Source: Bacteroidota bacterium (GTDB lineage: Bacteria > Bacteroidota > Bacteroidia > Cytophagales > Cyclobacteriaceae). Taken from it: a stretch of DNA of 64,000 bases. The DNA lies in assembly GCA_016178785.1 (NCBI GenBank), contig JACOSO010000023.1, positions 151,771 to 215,770 of the forward strand, given 5' to 3'. The notes beneath the pieces are model-generated. The model saw only the letters and a program-made list of their open reading frames with translations, was not told where the DNA came from and made no database searches. This document shows positions 50,155-58,345 of the stretch, one piece after another (positions within the stretch are counted from its first letter, which is position 1; each line of letters starts with the position of its first letter). Made by a program: the position numbers and the translations under genes.

Positions 50155-52739
50155 ACAAGATAATTGCTCTGATATTGATTATAAGTGTAAACTCGTTTGT
50201 CGGAGTCGCTCAGGAAACTCAACAGAAGACCCGAACGGTCAAAAACGCAAATTGGCGAAGGTTGACTGTCAAATTCAGGAATCAGAGAAATCCCGCTGCG
50301 GCAATTGCCAACTATCAATCGATGATCAACTTTGCCAAATCTAAAGACAAATACGGCATGATGATCTACTATCAGTTGCTCATAGGCGAGCAATATGAAA
50401 AAACAGACGAGTATGAATTAGCTGAAACTTTTTTTACGGAGGCATACCAGGAAGCAAAAAAACATTTGCCTGCAAGGCATCATAAATATTACCTGCTGAA
50501 GCAGCAGAATCAGAAAACCTTTTTTGATCCTATCGATAGACTCGCCTACTTTTATCTGACGATCGGCAACCTTAAACACGCAGCTCAACTTTTTCAGGAA
50601 TCCAAAACGCTCCGCGATAATTTCTTTCCCCAGCATAGCATTCATCGCGTTCATCCGGTAGTGGGGATGGGTTCGTATTATTTCAAAAAAAATCAGTACG
50701 ACAAAACCTATGCTCAATTTAGTTTAGCGCAACAGATGATGAATCGGGCAACCACTACTGGCTATGATTTCGACAACTTAAACAGGCTCTTCTTAAACGA
50801 TATGGTTGACATTTGCTTGAGACTCGGCAACAAAGAGGCCGCGTGGAAGTATTTGAATCAGTTGTCAATCGCGTCATCAGGTTTTTCAAAATTCAGCTCG
50901 GCAATAGCGGCACGATTGGAGGTAGCCAGAGTATTTGAATTAAAATCGAGATACTACCTCACTTTTGGAGATTTTAGAAAAGCGCAAGAGTACCTTGACA
51001 AGTCAAATCGCTACAACCCAACTAATGTTGCTACTTCGGAAATAAAATTAAAATTATTGAGAACGGAAGCATTATTGAATTGGTATCAGGGTCGCTTAGA
51101 TCAGGCTGCACTAGCGTTTCAAAAATTAACAAAGGAGTATCAGCAAAATATCCATAGCAACTTCGCTTCGATGAGCGATTATGAACGTGAGCAATTTTAT
51201 TACACATTAAAAAATGATTTTGACCTGTTCAATTCATTTGTTGTTGGAAACCCAGTCCAGTCGGCCGCATTTCTTTATAGTGAAATGTATGATAACATCC
51301 TCAACACTAAAGCGCTTTTGCTGAATGAAACCAACCGATTGAAAAATCAAATTCTCCGTAGCGGCAATCAAAGTTTAATTGATAAGCTCGACCAATGGGA
51401 AAAAGCGAAAGACCAACTTGCGGCTTTGTATTTTGAAAAGAACACGCCCGAGCAAATAGAATCATTGGAGAAATCCATCGAATCACTGGAACGCGACATT
51501 AATCAGGCTTTCAGTTCTTTTCAGAAAAAAGGTAAGGAAGTTTCATGGAAGGAGATCAAATCGAGTTTGAAGGAGGGTGAGGCCGCGTTAGAGATCGTTC
51601 GAGTAAATGCCTTTGATAAACAAAATCCAAACAGGTCTGCTATAAGAAATGGCCTTACGGATTCAGTTTTGTACGCGGTGCTGATGATTACTCCCTCATC
51701 GGCTCAGCCTCAATGCTTTCAAATGCCCATGGGAAATAAATTGGAGAGCCACTATCTGCCATACTATCGCAATTCAATACTTACGAAAACGGATGATAAA
51801 CTCACTTACAATAATTTTTGGCAACCCATCAAAAAATATTTGAATGGAATCAAAAGGGTCTACTTATCTGCAGATGGTTCTTATAATCAAATTAATTTGA
51901 ATACACTTAAGAACACTGCTACGAACAATTATGTGATCGATGAAATTGAATTGGTACTCCTCACGAATACGGCCGACCTGCTGAGCACAGCTTCGTCCAA
52001 TGAAAGTAAAGGCGCTTTCCTGATTGGAAGACCGGCTTTTGAATTCTCTGTAAGTCAAATATCCACGGCTTTATCAACTCCAACAGTCTCTTTGGCCAAT
52101 GGCATGAGAAGCCTGGCGAAAGATGAACTTGTCAGTTTCAAAGAACAGAATTTTACTGACTTGCCCGGTACTGAAGAAGAGGTTTCTGTTATCGCTTCTG
52201 TGCTTCAAAAACAAAATACACTCGTCACTAGTTACATCGGCACTGATGCTTTGGAAGAAAATGTGAAGGCACTCAAGAATCCTGAGATATTGCATATAGC
52301 TACTCATGGCTTTTTCATTGAGGATACAGCCAGTTCAGTGAGCCCCATGATCCGTTCCGGTATTATCCTGGCCGGTGTGAGAAACGCCAGTGACGAAGCC
52401 AAAGAAGACGGAATATTGACAGCATATGAAGCAACAAATTTAGATTTGGAAGGTACAGACTTAGTTGCGTTATCGGCATGTCAAACCGGGTTAGGCGAAG
52501 TGCGTAATGGAGAAGGCGTTTACGGTTTACAACGATCAATTATTGTTGCGGGAGCCAAGAACTTGCTCATGTCACTTTGGAAAGTGGATGACGCAGCTAC
52601 TGCAAAATTGATGTCGAGCTTTTATCAATTAAGATCCGGCAAGAAAAATCAAGAGGCATTTAGGGAAGCACAAATCCAATTGCGGCAAGCTTTTCCCGAA
52701 CCTTTTTATTGGGGCGCTTTTGTTATGCTTGGAAAATGA
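50151..52739 (+). CDS. TPR-CHAT caspase-like protease, exported
   Basis: An 862-residue protein. A signal peptide (MNKIIALILIISVNSFVGVA|Q) is followed by about eight tetratricopeptide-type helical hairpins (about 40-330, such as YYQLLIGEQYEKTDEYELAETFFTEAYQEAKK) and a linker (about 380-500). The C-terminal CHAT domain has the caspase-like dyad: ILHIATHGFF with His719 and LVALSACQTGLGEVRNGEGVYGLQRSIIVAGAKNLLMSLWKV with Cys777. CHAT proteases cleave protein partners after regulatory signals; the target is unknown. It overlaps the adjacent barrel genes in ATGA on both sides, so it belongs to one translated unit with them. The ATG at 50151 is chosen over an earlier one because it overlaps the previous stop and starts the signal peptide. 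Confidence 0.88.
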   Translation: MNKIIALILIISVNSFVGVAQETQQKTRTVKNANWRRLTVKFRNQRNPAAAIANYQSMINFAKSKDKYGMMIYYQLLIGEQYEKTDEYELAETFFTEAYQEAKKHLPARHHKYYLLKQQNQKTFFDPIDRLAYFYLTIGNLKHAAQLFQESKTLRDNFFPQHSIHRVHPVVGMGSYYFKKNQYDKTYAQFSLAQQMMNRATTTGYDFDNLNRLFLNDMVDICLRLGNKEAAWKYLNQLSIASSGFSKFSSAIAARLEVARVFELKSRYYLTFGDFRKAQEYLDKSNRYNPTNVATSEIKLKLLRTEALLNWYQGRLDQAALAFQKLTKEYQQNIHSNFASMSDYEREQFYYTLKNDFDLFNSFVVGNPVQSAAFLYSEMYDNILNTKALLLNETNRLKNQILRSGNQSLIDKLDQWEKAKDQLAALYFEKNTPEQIESLEKSIESLERDINQAFSSFQKKGKEVSWKEIKSSLKEGEAALEIVRVNAFDKQNPNRSAIRNGLTDSVLYAVLMITPSSAQPQCFQMPMGNKLESHYLPYYRNSILTKTDDKLTYNNFWQPIKKYLNGIKRVYLSADGSYNQINLNTLKNTATNNYVIDEIELVLLTNTADLLSTASSNESKGAFLIGRPAFEFSVSQISTALSTPTVSLANGMRSLAKDELVSFKEQNFTDLPGTEEEVSVIASVLQKQNTLVTSYIGTDALEENVKALKNPEILHIATHGFFIEDTASSVSPMIRSGIILAGVRNASDEAKEDGILTAYEATNLDLEGTDLVALSACQTGLGEVRNGEGVYGLQRSIIVAGAKNLLMSLWKVDDAATAKLMSSFYQLRSGKKNQEAFREAQIQLRQAFPEPFYWGAFVMLGK

Positions 52740-53467
52740 GAAAATGTTTTTTCATATTGATGATTCTTCCACTGCCTTTAATAGGGCAGTTAAATTTTAC
52801 TCCAATTGCCGGATTGAATTCTACACGCTTGTCTGAATCGTACAGCGGTTATGCCAAGGGAGGCAACTTTGGGGTTTATGGTGTAGAAGTGGAGAAGACT
52901 TTCAATTTTACAGAATATTCTCCCGTAAGTATTTCACTATTGAGCGGGGTCAGTTATTTGCGAAACGGATTCAATCAGGAAAATAGTTTTTCAGTCTTCA
53001 ATGCGTATTACTATAAGAAGACTAACATCGAGACAACGTATTGGCAAGTTCCGCTGATGGTCAGAATTAACTGGCGTCCGTTTCCCCTTGTTGAAGACTG
53101 GCGTTTGTTTTTCGGTGCAGGAGTAAGTTACAATTCACTGACACATGCTCACATTGCAGAGCAAGCAACCAATGTGTCAATCGTTCTTTTGTATTACCCT
53201 CCGCCAAGTACCTCATACCAAGACAGCAGGGACGTAACAGACATTGCGGTTAAGCACCCACTTTTTGAACGATTTGATATTGGAATGAAGTTTAAGCATC
53301 TTCAAGTAAGCTGGCGTTTGAGCGTATCCATGCAAGACATGTATTTTAAAGGCCTGGAAAATAATTGGCAAGTACCTGTCAATTATTCCTTTTACCTGGA
53401 TGCGCACAAATCGCGCAGCATCACCAAAGAAAAATATTCGGAAGTTGTTTTTGGCTGGCGCTTTTAA
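52736..53467 (+). CDS. Outer-membrane barrel-like protein downstream of the CHAT protease
   Basis: A 243-residue secreted protein: signal MRKCFFILMILPLPLIG|Q, then LNFTPIAGLNSTRLSESYSGYAKGGNFGVYGVEVEKTFN and strands like VPLMVRINWRPFPLVEDWRLFFGAGVSYNS, ending SEVVFGWRF, an aromatic C-terminal residue as in outer-membrane barrels. It has the look of a porin-like surface protein. It starts in ATGA overlap with the CHAT gene. The ATG at 52736 is chosen over an earlier one because of that overlap and the signal peptide. Confidence 0.7.
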   Translation: MRKCFFILMILPLPLIGQLNFTPIAGLNSTRLSESYSGYAKGGNFGVYGVEVEKTFNFTEYSPVSISLLSGVSYLRNGFNQENSFSVFNAYYYKKTNIETTYWQVPLMVRINWRPFPLVEDWRLFFGAGVSYNSLTHAHIAEQATNVSIVLLYYPPPSTSYQDSRDVTDIAVKHPLFERFDIGMKFKHLQVSWRLSVSMQDMYFKGLENNWQVPVNYSFYLDAHKSRSITKEKYSEVVFGWRF

Positions 53468-53474
53468 GAAAAAA

Positions 53475-55184
53475 TTAATATCCCGAGGCCGTATCATCAC
53501 CTCGTGTATGATCAGCACCGCCCTCCAGTTTTTTTCCAGGTAAGACTAAGATAGCGTCTACACGGCCGATGCTTCCACGCGCAACAATTTTGTGCCCCAG
53601 CTTTATGAGCTCAAGGATGTCTTTTTTGCTGATTGATTTTCTTTCAATTATAATTTCATCCGGCATCCACTGGCTGTGAATTCGCCTTGCGTCAACCGCT
53701 CGTTGCATACCCATGCCATGCTCAACAACGTTTAGTATTGCTTGAAAAACCGAGGTGATAATTGTTGATCCCCCTGGCGTGCCTACTACCATAAAGAGGT
53801 CTCCGTTCTTTTCAAGGATAGTTGGCGTCATTGCGCTAAGCATTCGTTTGTTCGGTTCGATTTTATTTGCTTTCATGCCCATCACGCCAAACATATTTGG
53901 TACCCCCGGTTTTGCGCTGAAGTCATCCATCTCATTATTGAGAAAAAAGCCGGAGCCAGAAACAACAACATGAGAGCCGAACCAGCCATTGAGCGTAGTG
54001 GTTATCGAGACTGCATTGCCCTTAGCATCGACAATTGAGAAATGAGTGGTCTCCTCAGATTCGTATCCGGCAATTTTGCCTTCTTTTATTTCTGAACTTG
54101 GCGTAGCTTTATTTGGATCAAATGAACTCATACGTTCATCATTGTATTGATCATCCATCAGTTCCTTGACAGGCACTTTATAGAAATCGGGATCACCCAA
54201 ATATTTTGTACGATCAGCAAACACTCTTCGTTCCGCTTCTACCATTAAGTGAATAGTCTTGGCAGAATTGAATCCCCAGTCTTTCATCGGGTATGGTTCC
54301 ACGCTTTTCAGCAATTGAATTAAACAGACACCCCCGCTTGAAGAAGGCGGCATTGAAATGATCTTGTATTCTTTGTAATTGGATTTAAGCGGTTCACGCC
54401 ATTGGGATTTATAATTTTTTAAGTCCTCAAGAGAAATGAGGCCTTTGCCTCGTTCCATTTCTTCAACTAAATCTTTCGCAGTTTTGCCTTCATAAAATCC
54501 AGCACGACCATTGTCTCGAATAAGTTCGAGCGTATGACCCAAGTCGATAAACTTAATCGAGTCGCCAGCTTCCCAATTGTCGTTTAATAGAAAATCAGGC
54601 TTTACAGAATTGTATTTGATCAAATCATCTCGCATCTCATTGAACCACTTTGCTTCACGCTTAGTAAGGGTAAATCCTTTTAATGCAAGATCGATGGAGG
54701 GTTGAATCAAGTCCTTCCACGGAAGAGATCCAAGCTTCTTATGAGCTTCCACCATTCCATCCACTGAGCCAGGCACACCTGAGGCAAGGTGGCCTTCGGT
54801 GCTTAGATCCGGGATCACATTTCCATCCTTATCGAGATACATGTTTGTGGCGGCCTTTGCCGGAGCTTTTTCTCGATAATCCAGGGCTAATGCAGATCCA
54901 TCCCTCATTCGAGTGACCATGTAACCGCCCCCCCCAATATTTCCTGCTGCAGGGAAAACAACCGCCAGCGCAAACTGTACTGCAATAGCTGCATCAACAG
55001 CATTGCCACCTTTCTTTAAAATAGCCACTCCAGCTTGCGAGGCGAGTGGATGCGCAGTTACTACCATGGCAGAGTCAGTTACAAGGCCCGTGCTCTTTTT
55101 GTCGTCATTCGATTGACATGCAAAGACAAGCAATACCAATAAAAGAATGTAGCCGCACCTGGTGGAATTTGTTTTCAATTTCAT
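53475..55184 (-). CDS. ggt: Gamma-glutamyltransferase lipoprotein
   Basis: A 569-residue lipoprotein enzyme (lipobox LLVFAC|Q) that hydrolyses or transfers the gamma-glutamyl group of glutathione. Visible are PLASQAGVAILKKGGNAVDAAIAVQFALAVVFPAAGNIGGGGYMV, the autoprocessing and catalytic threonine Thr379 in EETTHFSIVD, and the GSGFFLNNEMDDF and GTPGGSTIITSVFQ blocks of the small subunit. The upstream region holds a palindrome and the divergent TetR gene, which may control it. A longer frame starts inside that operator region, so the ATG at 55184 is preferred. Confidence 0.93.
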   Translation of the reverse strand: MKLKTNSTRCGYILLLVLLVFACQSNDDKKSTGLVTDSAMVVTAHPLASQAGVAILKKGGNAVDAAIAVQFALAVVFPAAGNIGGGGYMVTRMRDGSALALDYREKAPAKAATNMYLDKDGNVIPDLSTEGHLASGVPGSVDGMVEAHKKLGSLPWKDLIQPSIDLALKGFTLTKREAKWFNEMRDDLIKYNSVKPDFLLNDNWEAGDSIKFIDLGHTLELIRDNGRAGFYEGKTAKDLVEEMERGKGLISLEDLKNYKSQWREPLKSNYKEYKIISMPPSSSGGVCLIQLLKSVEPYPMKDWGFNSAKTIHLMVEAERRVFADRTKYLGDPDFYKVPVKELMDDQYNDERMSSFDPNKATPSSEIKEGKIAGYESEETTHFSIVDAKGNAVSITTTLNGWFGSHVVVSGSGFFLNNEMDDFSAKPGVPNMFGVMGMKANKIEPNKRMLSAMTPTILEKNGDLFMVVGTPGGSTIITSVFQAILNVVEHGMGMQRAVDARRIHSQWMPDEIIIERKSISKKDILELIKLGHKIVARGSIGRVDAILVLPGKKLEGGADHTRGDDTASGY

Positions 55185-55202
55185 TTGTTTAATAGTATTA
55201 TT

Positions 55203-55212
55203 TACCGCGGTA
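55203..55212. promoter_or_regulatory. Palindromic operator candidate between ggt and tetR
   Basis: The perfect palindrome TACCGCGGTA lies in the 95-base divergent gap and is flanked on both sides by TATTATTTA direct repeats. It is the only symmetric GC-rich element there and could bind the neighbouring TetR protein. Confidence 0.5.
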
Positions 55213-55279
55213 TTATTTATTACGCTATAAAACTTAAATATAAATGCGCTTGTGTTAGCGTGCAAGGCAATCTAATAGC

Positions 55280-55909
55280 ATGGGATTAAGAAAAGAAAAA
55301 GCTGCGCGACTTAAACTTTCCGTACTTGACAGTACGCTGAGACTAATCGGTAAAAAATCGTTTGATGACCTTCATGTGGATGAGATTTGCGCAAAGGTCA
55401 AAATCTCGAAAGTCACATTATTTAAATATTTTCCGCAAAAGGAAGATATCCTTCTTTATTATTTCCGCATTTGGTGTTTAAGGCGAGCCGTTGAACTGAA
55501 AGACAAACCCAAGGAAGGCCTCGCTGGCATTACTTTTTTATTCGATAAACTCAGCGAAGATGCAGAAACCCATCCGGGAATCATACTCAGTTTATTTGCG
55601 TACCTCGCTGACCTTAAGCGCACCCCTCGACCGTTTCCTGTCAAAGCGGAAGAAAAGAAATTGATTTTTCCGGATGAGCAGGAAATCTTATCAATTGAGA
55701 TTCAATCGGTAGATCAGATGTTTGAAAAATTTTCGCTGGAAGCGATATTCAAGAAAGAGATCACAAAGAATAGTTCAACACGCGATATTTCACATCTTAT
55801 CATTTCAATTTTTTATGGATCGGTGGTTACGGCTCACATCAATCAAATTGCACCGTTGAAACTTTTCTTCAGGAAAAATCTTGAGTTAGCGTTGAAGGGT
55901 TTGCAGTAG
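55280..55909 (+). CDS. TetR-family regulator divergent from ggt
   Basis: A 209-residue regulator with the TetR helix-turn-helix (LKLSVLDSTLRLIGKKSFDDLHVDEICAKVKISKVTLFKYFPQKEDIL, about residues 12-60) and an all-helical C-terminal domain. It is encoded head-to-head with gamma-glutamyltransferase, so regulation of ggt is plausible. The ligand is unknown. Confidence 0.9.
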   Translation: MGLRKEKAARLKLSVLDSTLRLIGKKSFDDLHVDEICAKVKISKVTLFKYFPQKEDILLYYFRIWCLRRAVELKDKPKEGLAGITFLFDKLSEDAETHPGIILSLFAYLADLKRTPRPFPVKAEEKKLIFPDEQEILSIEIQSVDQMFEKFSLEAIFKKEITKNSSTRDISHLIISIFYGSVVTAHINQIAPLKLFFRKNLELALKGLQ

Positions 55910-55910
55910 A

Positions 55911-56105
55911 CTAATTCATGCGCACTATCCTCGTTCGCTTTCTTTCAAAGAGGTGAAGGTGACGAGTGCCAATCGGAATGTCAATTAAATATTTGTTCCC
56001 TTTTGCCCACATTTTATGGGGCTTTGGTTTTAAAACCTTCGTACCTCTCGAAGACTTGCATGAGGCAAGTAACAAAAGGCACATGAGAAATAGGAAAGGA
56101 CGCAT
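55911..56105 (-). CDS. Small lipoprotein (64 aa)
   Basis: A short lipoprotein with signal MRPFLFLMCLLLLASC (Cys16 lipidated) and a basic mature part (KSSRGTKVLKPKPHKMWAKGNKYLIDIPIGTRHLHLFERKRTRIVRMN). Function unknown. The ATG at 56105 starts the signal peptide directly and is preferred over an upstream TTG. It ends two bases after the convergent TetR gene. Confidence 0.55.
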   Translation of the reverse strand: MRPFLFLMCLLLLASCKSSRGTKVLKPKPHKMWAKGNKYLIDIPIGTRHLHLFERKRTRIVRMN

Positions 56106-56157
56106 GTTGGATTTTACCAATGCTCTAAAATAATCTTTTATTTTCTAACTTCGGTGA

Positions 56158-56469
56158 ATGAAAAATTTTGAAACCCTGTCAGAAGCTATTACGGATCTGA
56201 AAATTCGAGGCTATTCGAATGATTTTAATCTTCACCCCGAATGGATCGAATGTCCGCCTTTGAATTTGAAATTGAAGCCGGATGAATTTCATGTAGATGA
56301 AGTGCATCGGTTTGAAGGCGCAACCAACCCCGATGATAGTGCAGTACTTTATGCCATAAGCTCAAGTAGATTAAAGGGTGTTCTTGTCGATGCCTATGGT
56401 GTCTATGCTGAATCCCTCAGCAATGAAATGATTGATCGGCTGAAGATTGACAAGAATACGCAGCATTGA
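56158..56469 (+). CDS. Small conserved Bacteroidota protein, often called phosphoribosylpyrophosphate synthetase
   Basis: A 103-residue protein beginning MKNFETLSEAITDLKIRGYSNDFNLHPEWIECPPL, with FHVDEVHRFEGATNPDDSAVLYAISSSRLKGVLVDAYGVYAES. I remember highly similar 100-residue proteins in many Bacteroidota annotated as PRPP synthetase, but no PRPP-synthetase motif (FSDGE or the PRPP loop) is visible, so that name is doubtful. It is cytoplasmic and alpha/beta; the role is unknown. Confidence 0.75.
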   Translation: MKNFETLSEAITDLKIRGYSNDFNLHPEWIECPPLNLKLKPDEFHVDEVHRFEGATNPDDSAVLYAISSSRLKGVLVDAYGVYAESLSNEMIDRLKIDKNTQH

Positions 56470-56482
56470 TGCATTATTTCAA

Positions 56483-56556
56483 ATTACAGATTACAAATTT
56501 CATATTAGATTTGTCACGCTTGAATTTTGATGTCTATGCAATTTGTAATCTGTAAT
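56483..56556. repeat. Inverted GATTACA-type repeat upstream of the enoyl-CoA hydratase gene
   Basis: ATTACAGATTACAAAT (56483-56498) and ATTTGTAATCTGTAAT (56541-56556) form a perfect 16-base inverted repeat 42 bases apart, each with internal tandem GATTACA-like words. It ends ten bases before the downstream ATG. Confidence 0.6.
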
Positions 56557-56566
56557 CTATAATAGA

Positions 56567-57349
56567 ATGTCTTTTCAATTTCTAAAATATGATGTAGCCA
56601 CTGGTGTTGCTACCATAACACTCAATCGCCCTGAAGTTTATAATGCGTTGAATGACGAGATCACTTTCGAGCTTCAGGATGCATTTAAATCTGCTGCAAA
56701 AGATCAATCAGTTCGAGTAGTGGTGCTAACTGGCGAGGGTAAAGCTTTTTGCTCCGGACAAGATTTGAAAGCGAGTTCATCTCAACCCAAGAGATCATTC
56801 CTCGATTCCCTTCACAAACGTTACAATCCATTGATTCTTAGCATGCGCAATCTTGCTAAACCAATTGTTTGCAAACTTAATGGCGTGGCTGCTGGTGCGG
56901 GATGCTCTCTTGCCCTTGCTTGCGACATCATAGTTGCATCTGAGGAAGCAACTCTCATCGAAGTGTTTATCAATATCGGGCTTGTTCCTGATTCCGGTTC
57001 ATCGTTTTTTCTGCCACGCCTAACGGGTATGGCCCGTGCCTTCGAGCTTTGCAGTATGGGCAACCGTGTGAAAGCTCGTGAAGCTTTTGAACTCGGCCTG
57101 GTGAACAAAGTTGTGAAACCTGAGGAACTAAATGCTGTAGTGAAAAATTATACTGATTATTTTGCTCAAGCTCCCACCCGGGCAATCGGCCTGATCAAAA
57201 AGATGCTCAACAAGTCTGCTACTTCAACACTTGAGGAGATGCTCGAGTACGAAGCCTACTGTCAGGAGATTGCAGGTAGCACCTTTGATCACAAAGAAGG
57301 CGTCACTGCATTTTTAGAAAAAAGAAAACCCGCCTTTAAGGGACAATAA
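56567..57349 (+). CDS. Enoyl-CoA hydratase/isomerase, PaaG-like
   Basis: A 260-residue crotonase-fold enzyme: oxyanion-hole motif AFCSGQDLKAS (about 62-72), GVAAGAGCSLALACDIIVASEEA (about 105-127) and IEVFINIGLVPDSGSSFFLPRLTG, where the aspartate replaces the catalytic glutamate and matches PaaG/phenylacetyl-CoA epoxidation isomerases. It should hydrate or isomerise an acyl-CoA double bond, possibly in aromatic or fatty acid breakdown. No other paa genes are in the window. Confidence 0.88.
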   Translation: MSFQFLKYDVATGVATITLNRPEVYNALNDEITFELQDAFKSAAKDQSVRVVVLTGEGKAFCSGQDLKASSSQPKRSFLDSLHKRYNPLILSMRNLAKPIVCKLNGVAAGAGCSLALACDIIVASEEATLIEVFINIGLVPDSGSSFFLPRLTGMARAFELCSMGNRVKAREAFELGLVNKVVKPEELNAVVKNYTDYFAQAPTRAIGLIKKMLNKSATSTLEEMLEYEAYCQEIAGSTFDHKEGVTAFLEKRKPAFKGQ

Positions 57350-57353
57350 TTTT

Positions 57354-58094
57354 TCAAAATCCGTTCAAAGAAATACCAAGAGTCAAGGTATTCATCGTAG
57401 TGTGGTTTAGATCCGTAGTAGTATTATTAAGTGGTCCCTTGTTTGTGGCGAAGTAAGGGGAGATGTTGTAGAAACCGAAAACATTAAAGTTGCCGATACC
57501 AATCCTGCCATACACACCGTAGCGGAAAGTATTCAATCCATTGTTCTGCTTATTTTTCAGTGTCTCGCTCACTCCATTAGTGGTATAGTTTATTTTAGTG
57601 TGGGACTCAATTAAAAATCCAACACGCGCTCCAATGGAAACACTGAAGCTGCGTGACACATCTTTTGGATTTGTATCGAACCGGAATTCAAGCGGCATCA
57701 AATCAAAATAGTTTGCAACAAGCATACTTTTTTTGATTGTGCTGGATTGCAAAATGGAGGTCGGGTCTTCGAGTAGGTATGTACCATCGGTTTGCAACAC
57801 AAGGGTGTAATTATTAGTGAATTTGAAGCGCTCAAAAGAAAACCCACCACCGGGATTGTAAGTGAATTTTGTTTCACCAATACGTACGGGGTAATGGTAA
57901 TAAATATTTAGCGTGCGAGATCCCCAGAAGCCTTGAGTGAAACCTTGTGGTTTACTCTGGCCGCTGTTAAACCCAAAGTCGATTAAAAAAGAACCAGGTA
58001 TATCTGGTCTGTAAACTTTTTTGGTTTTTTCTTGAGCAAGCAAACCGATGCTTGAAAAACACAGGATGAAAAAAAACACTATTCTTTTAGACAT
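57354..58094 (-). CDS. Outer-membrane porin-like beta-barrel protein
   Basis: A 246-residue secreted protein: signal peptide (MSKRIVFFFILCFSSIGLLA|Q), then FLIDFGFNSGQSKPQGFTQGFWGSRTLNIYYHYPVRIG and alternating strands to the end (YGVYGRIGIGNFNVFGFYNISPYFATNKGPLNN... TLGISLNGF). It has the composition of Bacteroidota outer-membrane barrels. Its own promoter lies directly upstream, head-to-head with the tRNA promoter. Confidence 0.7.
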   Translation of the reverse strand: MSKRIVFFFILCFSSIGLLAQEKTKKVYRPDIPGSFLIDFGFNSGQSKPQGFTQGFWGSRTLNIYYHYPVRIGETKFTYNPGGGFSFERFKFTNNYTLVLQTDGTYLLEDPTSILQSSTIKKSMLVANYFDLMPLEFRFDTNPKDVSRSFSVSIGARVGFLIESHTKINYTTNGVSETLKNKQNNGLNTFRYGVYGRIGIGNFNVFGFYNISPYFATNKGPLNNTTTDLNHTTMNTLTLGISLNGF

Positions 58095-58112
58095 GAATTT
58101 TTTTTAACGCGG

Positions 58113-58143
58113 CAAAAATACATTTTTAACGTCAGTGGCCAAA
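58113..58143 (-). promoter_or_regulatory. Bacteroidota-type promoter of the porin-like gene
   Basis: On the minus strand TTTG (58143-58140), 19 bases, then TATTTTTGC (58120-58112). This matches the -33/-7 pair exactly and lies 18 bases before the start codon. Confidence 0.7.
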
Positions 58144-58150
58144 AAGAACG

Positions 58151-58181
58151 TTTGGTGATCGGATTTATTCTCTTAAATTTG
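58151..58181 (+). promoter_or_regulatory. Bacteroidota-type promoter of tRNA-Arg
   Basis: TTTG at 58151-58154, 19 bases, TAAATTTGC at 58174-58182, about 20 bases before the tRNA. Its -33 box begins eight bases from that of the divergent porin promoter. Confidence 0.7.
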
Positions 58182-58200
58182 CCGCTTTGTAAAATTAAAC

Positions 58201-58274
58201 GGGCCCGTAGCTCAACTGAATAGAGCATCTGACTACGGATCAGAAGGTTTGGGGTTTGAATCCATACGGGCCCA
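58201..58274 (+). tRNA. tRNA-Arg (anticodon ACG) with an unusual A19-T56 contact
   Basis: A complete cloverleaf: acceptor GGGCCCG/CGGGCCC (perfect), D-stem GCTC/GAGC, anticodon stem TCTGA/TCAGA with loop CTACGGA (anticodon ACG, read as inosine), variable loop AGGTT. The T-arm is degenerate: 49-65 T-A, 50-64 G-T, 51-63 G-A mismatch, then two G-C pairs. Position 19 is A instead of G and position 56 is T instead of C, so the universal G19-C56 contact is replaced by A19-T56. The 3' CCA is not encoded. The promoter upstream and intact acceptor and anticodon arms argue for a working gene. Confidence 0.9.
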
Positions 58275-58345
58275 CAATTTGTTAGATTGGCATTAAAACT
58301 TTTGGGTACAATAAAACATCATTAGAACAGTTTATAAATCCTGGA

